This document shows positions 1 through 12,545 of a DNA stretch of 64,000 nucleotides, piece by piece (position 1 is the stretch's first letter; each line of letters begins with the position of its first letter). The notes beneath the pieces are model-generated. The model had not been told where the DNA came from. It made no database searches and saw only the letters and a list, made by a program, of their open reading frames with translations. Source of the stretch: Anisus vortex (taxonomy: Eukaryota; Mollusca; Gastropoda; Planorbidae); contig OX421499.1 in the NCBI GenBank assembly GCA_949126835.1, positions 25,548,490 through 25,612,489 on the forward strand. Direction: 5' to 3'. The position numbers were made by a program, and so were the translations under genes.

Positions 1-1660
1 CATTTGTAAGTGATACTGTCTTGATATACTTCGATAGAGTATGGTGTAAATAAATACTCGCTCTTGTCAACTATTTTGAACTTTCTTATTTGAGATGAAG
101 TTATGGCTTGTCCGAAGTTATTGCTTGTTCTTTTTGTTTCATTGTAATGATGTATGTTCTTCTTAACTTTCATAAACATGTGCTGTTTTCTACTAGAAAC
201 GAACAGTACTATAATCACAAGATTCCGCTATTATGACGGGGTTGATACAAGTATGGTGAACTTTGACCTATGCCCTTTAATTCAATATCTCAGTTTGGTC
301 GTCTTTCTTAAACAACTATCCCCCCCCCCCCACACCCCTAGCCGCCTTTCGTAGTGCCTACTCTCTCTTTCTTTCCCCTCAGACAAAACCACCCCCTTCT
401 CCCGAAAACCCCTTTTTTTCTCCCTCCATCTTGACCAGCCATCCGCCACGCCCCTAGGTTTGTGGCCAGTTTCAGCAGCCACAGGGCCATCTTCATTAAA
501 GCATCGTTTACCGTTTAAAGCTCACGAGAGAACCACTTAGACGCATCGATTCCATTAATGTAATTGCAGCCCTCGCCTAACCCTCACGCTCCGTGTGTGT
601 TTGTTTGTTGGTCTGTTTTTTTTTTCTCTTTCCCTTTCTTTTCTTTTTGTTGACACGGAAACGGAAGTCGGCTGGGGTGACAAGGGCGTATTGCATTATG
701 GTCTTTGGGTTGCAATATGGAGGAGTGCTTCAGGAAAAACCGGCGATCCCGGGAGAGGAGGGGTGGTTGGGGTGGTGGAGTAAAGTATCAAAGCTGGGAG
801 GAAGAAGAAGAAGATGACAAAATTGAAGGTTGAAATCGAAAATGCGAGACCCGGATTGTGCTGTACGATAATGGCGGGAGTGAGATTATCCAATCACGTT
901 TTGGGTGGACATAAATCATCTCTGCGTTATAGCAAACGTCCCGTACTGTCACGACTACCAGATATACAGTGTCAAAGATCACTTCCCTCAGCGATCGGTC
1001 TGACTTGTGGAGCGTTTTCAAAACTCAGAAACACGCACAGCTTCTGAACCACCAATGCAGTAATGATGCTAAGTAATAGATTCGGTATTTGGTTCAGTTG
1101 CTCGGCCCTCTTCTTCCCCCCCCCCCCCTTTAATTGGCTTGTAAAGGGAATGAATGCCAACCAAAAGGTACACATGTCGAACTACTGCTAAATATGAACA
1201 TTGTGTATCGATGTGTTACTACTGAATAGCGAAAGTAAAACGTGTTTAGAACGCCCATTCGATTGAGGATTATAAAATATGTCTACCTTGCCTAGATATA
1301 TCACAATAAGTAGGCTATTTCGTCCTAAATGAGCTTCTAAAAATACATTGCTTTGAAACTGGGAAATAAATTTGGTCTGTTGAAACAGTAATTAGGCCTA
1401 GGCTATTTATATTTTTTCTTGTACGTTTTTTTCTTCAGTTTTCTGAACTAATATGTCTGTTTTTATTCAATAATCACAGTGCTTTTGCTCGTTTTCAATG
1501 ACAACAACAACTAGTTATTTCATGTTCCTTTAGAATTAAAGCAAGATGGGGAAGAAGATTTTGGACATTTTAAAACAAATTTATTTAATCGTAATACTTT
1601 CAAAAGATTTATTTTTTCATTTGAAAGTGGCAGTAACTCCTTGAAGAGGTAAGAGTTTTG
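1..1660. other. No gene recognised
   Basis: Spacer with several homopolymer C runs (311-320, 1118-1128) and T runs. Short open stretches here overlap on both strands and have no family features. Confidence 0.5.
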
Positions 1661-1670
1661 CCCAGATCTT

Positions 1671-1930
1671 ACACTCTTACTTAATACCACTGATAATTAT
1701 TTGCTCTTTGTGTTAAAAAAATCTCTTTCTACTTACACTCTTACTTCAAACCACTAATAATAATCGGTCCTTTGTGTTTAAAAATATTCGACTAACTGTA
1801 CTCTTACTTCTAACCACTAATAATTATCTGCCCTTGATGTTAAAAAGTCTTCTTCTAATTACACTCTTACTTAAAAACTTAAAACCACTAAAGGCCTATC
1901 TAATAATTATCCGCGCTTTGTATTAAAAAA
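1671..1930. repeat. 64 bp tandem repeat, about four units
   Basis: Units open with ACTCTTACTT near 1673, 1737, 1800 and 1863, followed by CCACTAATAATTATC and CTTTGTGTTAAAAA-like blocks. The period is 62-64 bases with about 15-20 percent divergence. Confidence 0.85.
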
Positions 1931-3370
1931 AGTTCTTCTACTTAAGACACTGTATCCATCTTAAAATACATTATACAAATAAAAAATACCCAAACTGTCA
2001 ATAGTGTAATCGCTACTTAGCACTAATATTAATAAAAATTTCTTGGTGTGCTTAAAAAAAACAACAGTAATCAAAAAGTGTAATCTACATAATGGCGTAT
2101 AATTTTAACCTAAAGTTTCAAAACGAAAACATAATGGACAAAACTTTTTGCCTTTCTTTGCAACACGCGAAACACAAGGAGTTTTGCGTTCACACGGGCA
2201 TCCAACCTGTGAATCTGCATAGATTTCTTGGTCTAACCTCAACGTTTTTTTTACAATTCAAGGCACGATTGTGTCCCACATGAAAAGGTGCTGATTTCGC
2301 CACTTGTCTTCCCCGCGATTTGCGCCGCCTAATTTGTCGTCTGCTACGTCTTTCTTCAAGTCACCAGTCATCCTCCTACCCCCCGCCCCTGCTTTTTTTT
2401 CTTCCAACTACAGTAAAAAAAATTATTTTAAATAATAGAAAAGCAGGGCTAAGTTGTTTCCCTTAGCGTTTGCTTTCTTTCATGCTTTTTTTTTTAAAAT
2501 CTCTCTCACGGAGCTGATAATTTGATTTGACCAAATCTAGACTACACTATATAAAAACGAAAAGGGAAAAAAATAATCAAAGTAAGGAATTTAGTTGGTG
2601 ATTCTGATCAACCTTGTCGTCCTTGGACATTACTACCGCCACTTGAATACACGTGCACATAGACTAGATCTATTTGCTACGAACTTTAATTAATAAAGGA
2701 ATTGATAGCTTTCCAATAATAAATGTGTATGTGCCAATTGAGGCTAGAATTTACTACTTTATCTACACTATTCACATATTCCTATAAGCCAGTTATAGGA
2801 ATAAACAACCTATAATTAAGATAAAAAAAAAGTTAAAGTCACTTCATATGTATTTATAGGTTAGTGTTTTGGAAATCTAATTGTATAGATAAGTGAGAAC
2901 TTATCCAGAATCTGGGACAAGAGAATCTTTTAAAAAGAACTTTCTCTTTGGCTAATACATCTGCCACTGCAAATCACACCAAGAGCGCACTGAGCATGCT
3001 AATTTAATAGCAAGTGGGCATCAAGAATATAAGTTCCGGGCCTAATCCATTCTTTTTATAGATCTGTGCCTGCGATCAACAATAGAAAAGTAACTGGCCT
3101 CCTAAAATGTCATCAAAACAATAGACTTCACAGCGATTCACAACTCTTGAAAAACGCTTCGAATGAAAGTAAAGCGATCACTTTTTATCGCAGCTATTAA
3201 ATTGTTTGTATTTTGTTAAAATTTGTATAGTCTGTGTATGTCTATTTTTTTTTCTTTACATAATATCAACTAAATCATTTGCATACGTTGTATGTAATAA
3301 GTAAAAATTATCTGTATTAAAATACAAACAGAAAATATTGAAAAATATCAATCTGTGCATTAATATCTTA
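1931..3370. other. AT-rich spacer without recognised gene
   Basis: No exon, tRNA or repeat family is supported. Confidence 0.5.
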
Positions 3371-3600
3371 TCTTACGTGTACAGACACTACCTTCTATAA
3401 AGAAGATTATTGCGTCATACCACTGATCTATAAAAATATATTATTGCGTCATACGCGTATCCGTGGTATGAGTAGGCCTATAGTCTTGCATTTTAATTAG
3501 AGTTTTAAATGGTGTTAAGTTACTGGTTTGTTCAGGCAGCACATCCCATGCCCGAATGCCACTCGGGAAGAAGGGGTACTTATTACAAACACAAAGCTAG
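3371..3600 (-). mobile_element. LINE 3'-end copy (FFPSGIRAWN family)
   Basis: On the minus strand a frame gives PFFPSGIRAWDVLPEQTSNL then TPFKT, the C-terminal signature shared by CR1/Jockey-like retrotransposon proteins, then decays. The 3' end has TAAGATAAGATAT. Six further copies are in the window (17318, 22680, 22925, 28680, 58645, 63725). Confidence 0.78.
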
Positions 3601-4700
3601 TATATTCCGGGAAAACTTATTTTGTGTCTCGTCTTCTTTAACTTGGAACAAAAGGAACGAATCGGCTGCCGTAACGGACTCCGTTCATTCTACGGTGTAC
3701 CACTGTATAAGGAATTATTGCTTTTGCATTAATTACTATTACTAATGCATGCACATCAGAATAAATAAATAAGAATACAAAAATAGAATTATAGCTATAT
3801 ATAATTAGCTTTATAAAAAAAAATTCTTGATGAAAACAGCACAATTTAAAAAACAAAGTATACGTCTTATTTAGTTAATTGGATGTCATGATATACTATT
3901 TTCTCCTGCAGTAGTAGTCCCGTGTTGAAGAAATGCTTTTATTTTATTACCCCCCTTGTTGTTTTTCCCTGGATGTCTTGTCAAGAGTTGACGTTCTTTG
4001 TAGAAATGTGTGTATGTGTGTGACATTAAACTGTGCAGGGTTGAGAAGAAGGGAGCTAATTATGAGGCCAATTATATTGTTTTTAATAATGAAAGCTGAT
4101 CTTGATGTGATCATTTTTTTTAAACGCATTATTCCAAAATCATTTTAAAAGTCCGATACGATAGACAGGCCGCAAGCCGGCACGTACGTCCCTATCTCCT
4201 GCTTGTCCCTCCCACTTCACTTCCAGTGCAGCCCCCTCTCCCCCTATCATCTCCTCCCCCCCCCCTTTCCTCTCTCTGGAAGTCTATAATCGAAGACTCA
4301 TCAGGCACGCGAAGTACAAAGGTCGAGATGGTTCTGTCATATAAACCACTCCAGTCTGGCTTCAAGTGGGTGATAAAGTTACCGCCCTTGTCTTAAAGCA
4401 GCAAAAACTCCAGGACAGACTCTTCATGCTCGAAATTCCGTGCGTTTGTGGCTTTTATGTGTGTGTGTGTGTGACCTTTGACACTGGCATCGATCTCACT
4501 GTACATGTGGCGATACTTAGAACACGATGCCACTGTTGATGACAAGGTTTTTGTTACTACTGGTTCCAGTGGTTAAAACACTGACATTGACAATGTGGAT
4601 CGGGTGACTTGTTCTTTTGTACGAAGCCCAGTATCCACCATTGGCTGGCTAATTAGATCTCTGCTCTATAACAAAATATGGCTGAAATAATTGTCAATAT
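3601..4700. other. Spacer without recognised gene
   Basis: A short GT run lies near 4460. Nothing else is supported. Confidence 0.5.
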
Positions 4701-4711
4701 CAAAATATCTA

Positions 4712-4763
4712 GTGTTCTCTCTCTCTCTCTCTCTCTCTCCCTCTCTCTCCCTCTCTCTCCCGC

Positions 4764-4794
<31 letters not shown>

Positions 4795-4822
4795 CCCTCT
4801 CTCTCTTTCTCTCTCTCTCTTG
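4712..4822. repeat. (CT)n microsatellite
   Basis: About 110 bases of CTCTCT with CCCT and TTCT interruptions. Confidence 0.95.
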
Positions 4823-5384
4823 TTTTCTCTCTTACTGTTTAATTTTTTATTTGTACAAAATTTTTTTGTAAATTTTACTACTACAAAAGAGTAAATCTAC
4901 ATTTATTTTAATCAAATTTGATATGTCCCTATAAGTCCCAAAGCTTAATGAGCAGCGCTAGTGAAATGTACCTCTGCGGAACAGCTCCCGAAAATACTTA
5001 ACATGCCCTTCAAACATGCCCCTGTTGCACTCTACTCGGTCAGCCATATGGCTCCAGGAAGCTACCTTTAATGACAAACTGTGTGGTGGACTAGAGCAAC
5101 TGACAGCCACGGCGCAGTTCATCACAAGTATTGGACTTGTTGTCTGAATCCTCCATATCAAAACATTTGAGGACGAAAAAGAAAAAGAAGAATGAAAAGC
5201 CATAGTTTAACATAGCGTGCTCGGATCGACGTACCTAAGACCCTGGACTCTGAGTAATAGTGATATCTAAATTTTGTTTCTTTTTCCACTGGTGTGAGGG
5301 TGTCCATAAGTCTACGCAGCTCTGATCGGTACCTGACATTGATTTGGAGTAAAGTATAGGCGTCTGGGCTATCCCCTTTTATGC

Positions 5385-5455
5385 CGTGGCCACACAGAAA
5401 CTTGTGAATGCTGCTTTACCTGTCCCATAGACCTACATCCGACTACATTGTCTTG
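5385..5455 (+). mobile_element. SINE body fragment
   Basis: TGCCGTGGCCACACAGAAAC then TTGTGAATGCTGCTTTACC and CCCATAGACC are the inverse of the SGTTTCTGTGGCC and GGTGAAGCAGCGTTCACC blocks of the SINE at 47746-48005. Confidence 0.5.
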
Positions 5456-6370
5456 AAAGGTACCTTACTTTGCTATCACAGTTTCACACAAAAACAATTA
5501 AAGTTAACAATGTGTAACCGTATGGAATATTCTGATATATTTATTTTATGCAGATGTATTTAAATATAACAAAGATTTCGACATTAATTGTGTTCGAACA
5601 AAAAAAACTTTTTTACTTTTATGTTTTACGTCACTTCCGCTTTTATTTTCGAATGGCCAATTACCTTTTCTAGATTTTTAGCGTCACTTCTTTTGTTTAA
5701 GGGATATAAAACTTCATATTCTTCTATTTCACGTCACATACCCCCGAGGCCATTCTCTCGGAATGATTATAAATAAGGAGACCATGTTGCTGTCGTCTGC
5801 AGAATTATGTTTATAAAGCTGCCTAGAGAGTTGAGCTGTAAATGAGAGTTATTGCGAAGCATTTACTTTATTTGTTATTATGCACTCGAGCGAATTGATT
5901 CAGTGTATGTATATACAGTTTCAACCTTTACAGCGGATTATCTTATTCAACTTTTATTGTTCCTTTAAGTGGCTTGTGTGGCTTATAGTTCTTGAACCCT
6001 TCATTCAACTTCACCATCACAAATGTAATTTTTACGATCCTTTTGCGGAAAAACAAAATGGTCGACTGTCTCATTCGCCAAAAGCCAAACCAGGCGTGGG
6101 AAAACAAGACTTTAGTCTTCGCTCATCCTTAGAGGTCAAGTAGCCCTTCCACTTCTAAGCAGTACTGACCAGTGGGCAGTGGAAAGTGATAGTCAGGAAA
6201 CAATCCACCTTGATGTTGTCTGCACATTGACTGACCACTTACCTTAACCCCCCACCATGGGTCCGAATGAGCCAAAAAAAGTCATCAGGTTCGTGAGAAA
6301 GTCCGAATCTGTTGGTCATCTGGGGAAATCAAATAGCAAAACAAGTAGACTAACGAGGAAATAAAAAGTA
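5456..6370. other. AT-rich spacer without recognised gene
   Basis: An open stretch at 5880-6143 has no family features. Confidence 0.5.
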
Positions 6371-6376
6371 TATTTG

Positions 6377-6620
6377 TGTTGGTCTAGTGCTAGTGCATTG
6401 GAATGCATTGGGAAGGTCTTGGTATTGAATCCAAGTAAAAATTTCTGATCGCGTGACCGGGGGTAATCTATGGATTTGTACAGCTTTTAATGGACACAGT
6501 AGGCTAGTAAAGCTGACTGGACAGTGTGCAAGCCCAACAGGCCCCTTGCATGCGGTGGCCAGGGGAAATGGTGAGCGCTTTTTATACTAGCCTTGTTCAA
6601 TTTTTCTTAATGGGTGCTAA
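6377..6620 (+). mobile_element. Second tRNA-derived SINE family
   Basis: Head TTGGTCTAGTGCTAGTGCAT resembles a tRNA A-box region and GGTATTGAATCC resembles a B box, 45-50 bases apart. The body includes TGGACACAGTAGGCTAGTAA and ends near CGGTGGCCAGGGGAAATGG. A short A-rich tail and the long (TAAATAGA)n array follow. Confidence 0.55.
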
Positions 6621-6659
6621 ATTTAAACTAAACAAACAAAAAAGCGGACTGATGGGCAG

Positions 6660-7332
6660 ATGGATAGATAAATAGATAAATAGATAAATAGATAAATAGA
6701 TAAATAGATAAATAGATAAATAGATAAATAGATAAATAGATAAATAGATAAATAGATAAATAGATAAATAGATAAATAGATAAATAGATAAATAGATAAA
6801 TAGATAAATAGATAAATAGATAAATAGATAAATTGATAAATAGATAAATAGATAAAAAGATAAATAGATAAATAGATAAATAGATTAATAGATAAATAGA
6901 TAAATAGATTAATAGATTAATAGATAAATAGATTAATAGATTAATAGATAAATAGATTAATAGATTAATAGATAATTAGATTAATAGATAATTAGATAAT
7001 TAGATTAATAGATAATTAGATAAATAGATAATTAGATAAATAGACAAATAGATAAATAGAAAAATAGATAAATAGATAAATAGATAAATAGATAAATAGA
7101 TAAATAGATAAATAGATAAATAGATAAATAGATAAATAGATAAATAGATAAATAGATAAATAGATAAATAGATAAATAGATAAATAGATAAATAGATAAA
7201 TAGATAAATAGATAAATAGATAAATAGATAAATAGATAAATAGATAAATAGATAAATAGATAAACAGATAAATAGACAAATAGATAAATAGACAAATAGA
7301 TAAATAGATAAACAGACAAATAAATATATATA
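6660..7332. repeat. (TAAATAGA)n satellite-like array, about 84 units
   Basis: An 8 bp unit runs for about 670 bases. The flanks of the array are nearly pure. The middle (about 6890-7035) mixes TTAATAGA and TAATTAGA variants in a 24 bp higher-order pattern. The right edge adds GACAAATA variants. Confidence 0.97.
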
Positions 7333-10216
7333 TATAGTTAGACTTAGAGATAGCAACGCTCTAGGCATATAAGCAGACAAAGAGACAGACATCGTTTCAA
7401 TTCACATAGGTAAGCTTACTACATAGAAAGAAGGAAAAAAAAAAAGACCAGCCACAGGGAGGTAATATCACACCTTGACATGCCCCACCACATTGCCAAC
7501 TATGATAAGGCGCAGCTGAGAGTTTAGCTCCTTAGCCCCCCCACCCCCTCCCTCCACACCACTGCCCCATCTACCCATTAGCCGCCAAAATGCCACCAAG
7601 TTTCTGGAAGGAGAAACATGTTACTCACTCTTAGCACTTGATTCTTGTGTTTGATCCCTCGGTTGACATTTCGGCGTGAGACGGTGAGAAACTGGTTAGT
7701 GGTGGGGGAGGGGGTGGGGGGCACTCGGAAAGAGCAATGAAATTTCTTGCTCTGTGTGTGTGTATACACTTCCTATCCATCCACCTTAGCCCCCCTCCCC
7801 CCTCCAACCTTCTTTAGTATCTTATTTAACTTTAGTAGTAGTAGTAGTGGGGGTAGTAGTTGTAGTAGTAGAATGGTAGGATGAAGCGGTTTGTACCCCG
7901 TACTTTGAAGAAGTGCCGGTACTCAAGTACCAAACTCGTTGTCTTGGTACTTTAATACCTCGCAGCGTTTCGGTCGTTACATTTCACATTCACCGCCGGA
8001 ACCCTCCCTCCCGCTCTACTTATTTTTTGGCGTTTTCTTCTTCAAGTTAAAAACAAACTAAATCTTTAACAAAAATATCTTTGAACTTGTTACCGTAACA
8101 CAATTTTCTACGTTGAAAGTCGTCTTATTAATGGCGTGCTAACACGTCGATCAAGTTGTAGGTGATTTTTTTTTGTGTGTTTTATATATTTAAGTGTGAA
8201 ACGGGGGTGATATATGATATATGCGTAACTAAATTTGCTGGATACAGCTAAACATAGCCTCTTCGGTTTTAACGCTCCAAGCGTTGTGTGGGAATTATCA
8301 TAAATTAGTTACAATGGAACTGTGACAGGGGAAAGAGATGCGTCTTAAATTATTTGTTTGTGGAGGGGGCGGTGGTTGGTGGGGGGGGGCGATAATTTTC
8401 ATTCTGTATTCTTTCCTTACTTTTCTTCTTCTACTGCCTTATCGTCCTCGAGGAACAGCGGCCGATCTCACCGACGTCTGCAGTCCGTCCTATTACATAG
8501 GCCACCAACAAAGGTCCTCCAGGCATCCTATTCTTGGGCCAGTTTCTCCAAATTTATACGTCTCTAGACCAAGTCAAGAGAGTAACGTTGGTAGGGGTGA
8601 ACCTATTGGGGCGCACACCATGGTTCTGTTCGGGCTCCAGCTACCCCACGGTACGCCGAAGGCGTGTCGTGCCGTGTAACAAGTTACCATTTCCGCAGCT
8701 CAGCTTATAAGTATAAGTCAACTGCGATTCCCTTAAGAGCATTATCGTGGTAGCTCGCCCGTATACCTGCAATGTCACCCGGTATCACACATCCTATACT
8801 ATTGGTACAGGCACCCAGGCATACGGGGGGTTTGTGAGATGGTATTGCTGCGTCCATTGCTTCCTCCCTTTCTTGTTTTTTTTAAAGTAAACAATTGATT
8901 ACATAATTACTAAATCTATGGCAGACAAGATCAGAAAAATTCACTAAAATGAAATTTCATTAGACTAATTCCCAAAATAAAGATGCACAAATAAACAAAA
9001 AAAAAACAGGCACAGCCACTATCAGGGTCCAATGTTTTTATACAAACTCAAAGTGTGGATAGTTTATAAAGAAATAAAAAGGGAATTATATAGATAAATG
9101 TCTATTTTTTTTACTAAAGAGTAGGGAATTTCCCATCCTCCCCCCCCCCCCCCAAATGAAGAACGGGAATTTCCCATTTCACTATATTATGTTTCAACTT
9201 GTCTGTTTTCACTTCAGAGGTTAGACTCTGGTAAATCTCTTAAACGTCTCCTAAAACAATAAACATTGTTCACCCCCTTGAGCATCCCGTCGCCTCTTTC
9301 CACAGAAGGACGCCCGCTCCGAAAACACTTGCGCCCTCTAGCCCTATCATCCCGCCCCTCCCAGTAACCCTCACGAGCCCCATCGCTTTCTAAGTTCGCT
9401 CCATCCCCACCCCCAAAAAAAACTAACAATGGTTACTTAAGACAATGTCAGACTGTCGATACAACAGGTGAAAAACGGACTCTTTATTTAGGGGGTAGGG
9501 GGCGAGGGAGCCGTTACCCCGTCACCCCCCCCCCATAACTCCCATTTCTACCACCAACTCCCCTCCTCACCCACAACGGATGGATTTGCGAGAACAGCTC
9601 TTGATGAGATCGCGAGAACTGCCGTGAGCTGCAAGGTTGCGACCATGAGCTGATACAGAAGGAGAGACTCGAGTATCAAAAGACGAGCAGAAAGGACGTG
9701 CCGCCACATTGTCAGAGAAACACTTCACGGGAGAAATACATCTCCAGGAGTCTTAGGAACCTAGGAAACGACTGGGGGGGGGGGGTTGCGGGGCGCGGGG
9801 GAGAAGAGAGGGTCGACATTTGAAGTCAATCGCTGAGGGGCGAACAATAAATATATAGGCTAAAGCGTAAACTAATATGAGGATGTTCCTATGAGAGAAG
9901 AAAAACGCTATAAGGAATGATAACATATTAATGTGTTTTAAGTAAATGCAGTCAATAGATGTATGAAAAAGTTAAGTAAATAATAAGATAAATTGATAAA
10001 AAAAAAATACTCGGTAAATAGACACATAAATTTAAAAAAAAAAGATAAATATATAAATACAAAAAGAGATAAATGAAACAATCAAACATAATCAGCCCTT
10101 GTAGTAGTTATTATCAATTGTAAGGATTAATTATCGATAATTATCGATATGCCGATTAATAACAGTTTCAAAATTATTATTTTTTTATGTTATGCGTGAT
10201 AGTCTATGTTATGTTA
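7333..10216. other. Spacer without recognised gene
   Basis: Contains C and G homopolymer runs (7540-7560, 7790-7805, 9140-9152, 9525-9533, 9775-9785) and a small TAG/AGT tract near 7838-7870. The open stretch at 8338-8679 has no recognisable domain. Confidence 0.5.
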
Positions 10217-10884
10217 AGCATGTTCTTAATTGCCCGAATTGTACTTCGCCGAACAGCCCGAGCAAGGGTTCGCTTCGTAAATTGCTCGCCTTTCGTCGTT
10301 TTCGCGCTTAACAGGGCGATCTATTGCTCGACGAACGACATCTCGGGGGGTATCGGCGAACCAAATTCGGGCGAACGATTGCTTCGTCGACATGTTGACG
10401 AAGCCGCGTATTGATTGGCTGAATTGATCACGTTCATTATGCGAAAAGGCACCAAAATTGCCTAGTCTTAATGAAAAAAAATGGCGTCTTACAAGACAGT
10501 CAGAGGACAGTCTAGTAATATTCATAGATGCATGGGAAAATGTTCCATGCCTGTGGAACTCACCCCAACGGGACTATAAAAATAAGGGTGAAAAAAGCCA
10601 AGGCCTTGAACAATATTGCCCAAAATCTGTGTGCAATGTAATCGCAACACCCAAAGCTTCTTCGTCTGTGAGCGCAGCCATTTTGCAGCAATATTAACAT
10701 CCGGCAGTTCGCCTCAGCGCTAAAAATAGACCAGTTAAAAACAAGAGCACCATTTCGCTGAGCTTCCTAGCTCGCCCTAATGTCGGCGAAAGTGCACGAG
10801 CCCATTTAAGAGCAAACAGTAGCTCTTGCGAATTGAACGATACCTGATTCGACCGAAACTAGTTCGGGCAATTAAGAACATGCT
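10217..10884. mobile_element. PIF/Harbinger-type MITE with perfect 22 bp termini
   Basis: Both ends read AGCATGTTCTTAATTGCCCG then AA when taken inward, with no mismatch. The flanks are TTA on each side (10214-10216 and 10885-10887), the 3 bp target duplication of PIF/Harbinger elements. Subterminal TTCGCCGA, CTCGCCTTTCGTCG and TCGGCGAA motifs repeat in both orientations. The element is 668 bp, more GC-rich at its ends than its surroundings, and has no transposase. Confidence 0.82.
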
Positions 10885-10954
10885 TTAGGCCTATATGGAA
10901 TAGTCGCTTTATTAAATCAACACCAATTTTGTTTTGCAAGATGATATAGTCTCT

Positions 10955-11060
10955 AGGGATCGGCAATTTTTCGCTAACAATGTCCGAAACTAGGATTTCT
11001 AAATCATTCAGCGTGCCAACAGCCTAAAAGTCAACCTGCTCTATTACACTTTTTAAAAGT
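10955..11060 (+). mobile_element. Truncated hAT-MITE copy
   Basis: TAGGGATCGGCAATTTTTCG then TTCAGCGTGCCAACAGCCTA and CCTGCTCTA match the left half of the MITEs at 16151 and 48065. Confidence 0.6.
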
Positions 11061-11562
11061 ATTTTTATAGGACAGTTAATTTAACTCCGGAGCAAGCCCA
11101 AAAGCAAAGGGGATTTATAGAGAAAATCGTTAAAGCCTTTTTTTTAAATACAAAATTAACGTCTTCGTAATTATCATCCTTTTTTTTTTTTGCATTTAGG
11201 TATATCAAATACAATATTTTATTATTAAACTTTAACATTTATGATAATTGTTGTCTAAACATTATCATTTAATTTGGTACTCTATCAAACAATATCTTCA
11301 ATATTTTACTTGAAGGGATCATGACAGATGTACACAGGACGACCACGTCGCGGCAGTCAGCATCGGTGGGAGACCAATCTTCGCTTTACCGATGACATAG
11401 ATGGGTTAACTGCCAAACTAGAGAAAATATCAACGGCGTACAGCATGGAAATCAACGCTGAAAAGACGAAAGCTATGACAAAGAGTTTGAATCGGAAATA
11501 TAAGTGGGCGGTCAGAGGCTCGAGAAAGTCTCCTTCTTTAAATATATGGAATACACAAGCTA

Positions 11563-11995
11563 CATTGCCCGGCGTTGCCCGGGTGAAAAAAAAAACAGGA
11601 CTGTATAGGGAGCAGATAAAAAATTTATAAACTACACTTAAAAGAAAACTATAAATCTTATATTTAATTATTATTTTTTTACTGAATACTTTTAGGAAAG
11701 TAAATAAATATTGTAATCGGGTAAAAACAAAGGCAAATATTTTTTTTAACAAAATCTATATTGCCTGTAGATTTACAATGTCTTTTGTTTGAAAAAGTTT
11801 GAAAAATTAATTGTCGAAAAAAAAAAGTATAGTCTAACTGGAGAATCGAACCCTGGTCGCCCGTATAGCAGTCCACTACGTTTACCACTGAGCTATCGAA
11901 GCCTAGATAGGTCAGTGATATCACGTGATTTCAAATTGACCAATGGGGATCCGCGGGGGGGGGGGGCCTAACACGGTCTTTTTATATATATATAC
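11563..11995. repeat. Repeat block inserted in the LINE
   Basis: It starts TTGCCCGGCGTTGCCCGGGT then GAAAAAAAAA and continues ACAGGACTGTATAGGGAGCA. The same start and about 150 following bases recur at 17155-17310. The far side ends in a (TA)n tract near 11982-11994 where the LINE frame resumes. Family not identified. Confidence 0.65.
11830..11903 (-). tRNA. tRNA-like sequence, probable pseudogene or SINE head
   Basis: On the minus strand: GCTTCGATAGCTCAGTGGTA (good A box), then GCGACCAGGGTTCGATTCTC (good B box), then a T10 run that could end Pol III transcription. The acceptor arms (GCTTCGA against AGTTAGAC) and T arm do not pair, so a working tRNA is unlikely. Confidence 0.4.
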
Positions 11996-12545
11996 ATAAT
12001 ATCCGATCTAGGATCCAAGCCGGAAATTTTTGCAAGAATAGCCTAGACAACTGCTGCACTATGCAAGCTAAAAACATCTGGCGAAGCAAGAAAATCTAAT
12101 TTTACTCGAGGATTCGACTTATACGCTTCAGGGCAATTGCAGTTTTTATGTAAGGCTGTGAAACATGGACACGTACAGAAGATCTCCAGAAAGAATCAGA
12201 GCCCTGAAAATGAGATGAGAACATCTCCTACAAAGATCGCGTTACAAATGAGGCTGTCCGAAAGCGAATCACCAACATCATCGGCCTTCACGAGGATCTG
12301 CTCGGCGTCATTAAATGCAAAAAACTCAGATGGTACGGGCTTGTTGCGTGATCCGAAGGCCTGGCCAAAACAACCCTTCAGGGCACAGTGCAGGGTGGAA
12401 GAAAGAGAGGCAGGCAGAAGAGGCGATTGGAAGATGACATCAGGGAGGGGACGGCGCAGGACCGAGACAAGTCTAAGTGGCATACAATCGTTCAACAGTC
12501 ACAAAATGGTGCCCCAACGACCCTCACCCAGCTTATGGAATAGAT

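Larger units (their letters stand above)
11330..12545 (+). mobile_element. Broken RTE-like LINE: RT fragment and C-terminus, split by an insertion
   Basis: RT part: NLRFTDDIDGLTAKLEKIST and AYSMEINAEKTKAM at about 11374-11480 (the usual FADDID box, here FTDDID), then SFKYME-like residues to about 11556. After a foreign block the frame resumes near 12010 with GSKPEIFARIA and TTAALCKLK, then GCETWT- and DLQKRIRALKMR-like segments, a K/R-rich region and a tail ending in a WCPNDP-like remnant at about 12520. Several stops and shifts; dead. Confidence 0.75.

Noticed and set aside
4691..4894. Open frame rich in SLSLSL
   Set aside because: Translation of the (CT)n microsatellite, not a gene.
6660..7332. 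CRISPR-like array
   Set aside because: Units are contiguous with no spacers, and the DNA is eukaryotic.
7000..7392. Three overlapping minus-strand frames of YLSIYLFI repeats
   Set aside because: The 8 bp repeat has no stop in any minus frame; this is a translation artefact of the satellite array.
8338..8679. 113-codon open frame
   Set aside because: Starts in a G-rich low-complexity run, with no domain, no conserved motif and no splice context that I can recognise.
11830..11903. Functional tRNA gene
   Set aside because: A and B boxes are good but acceptor and T stems do not pair.
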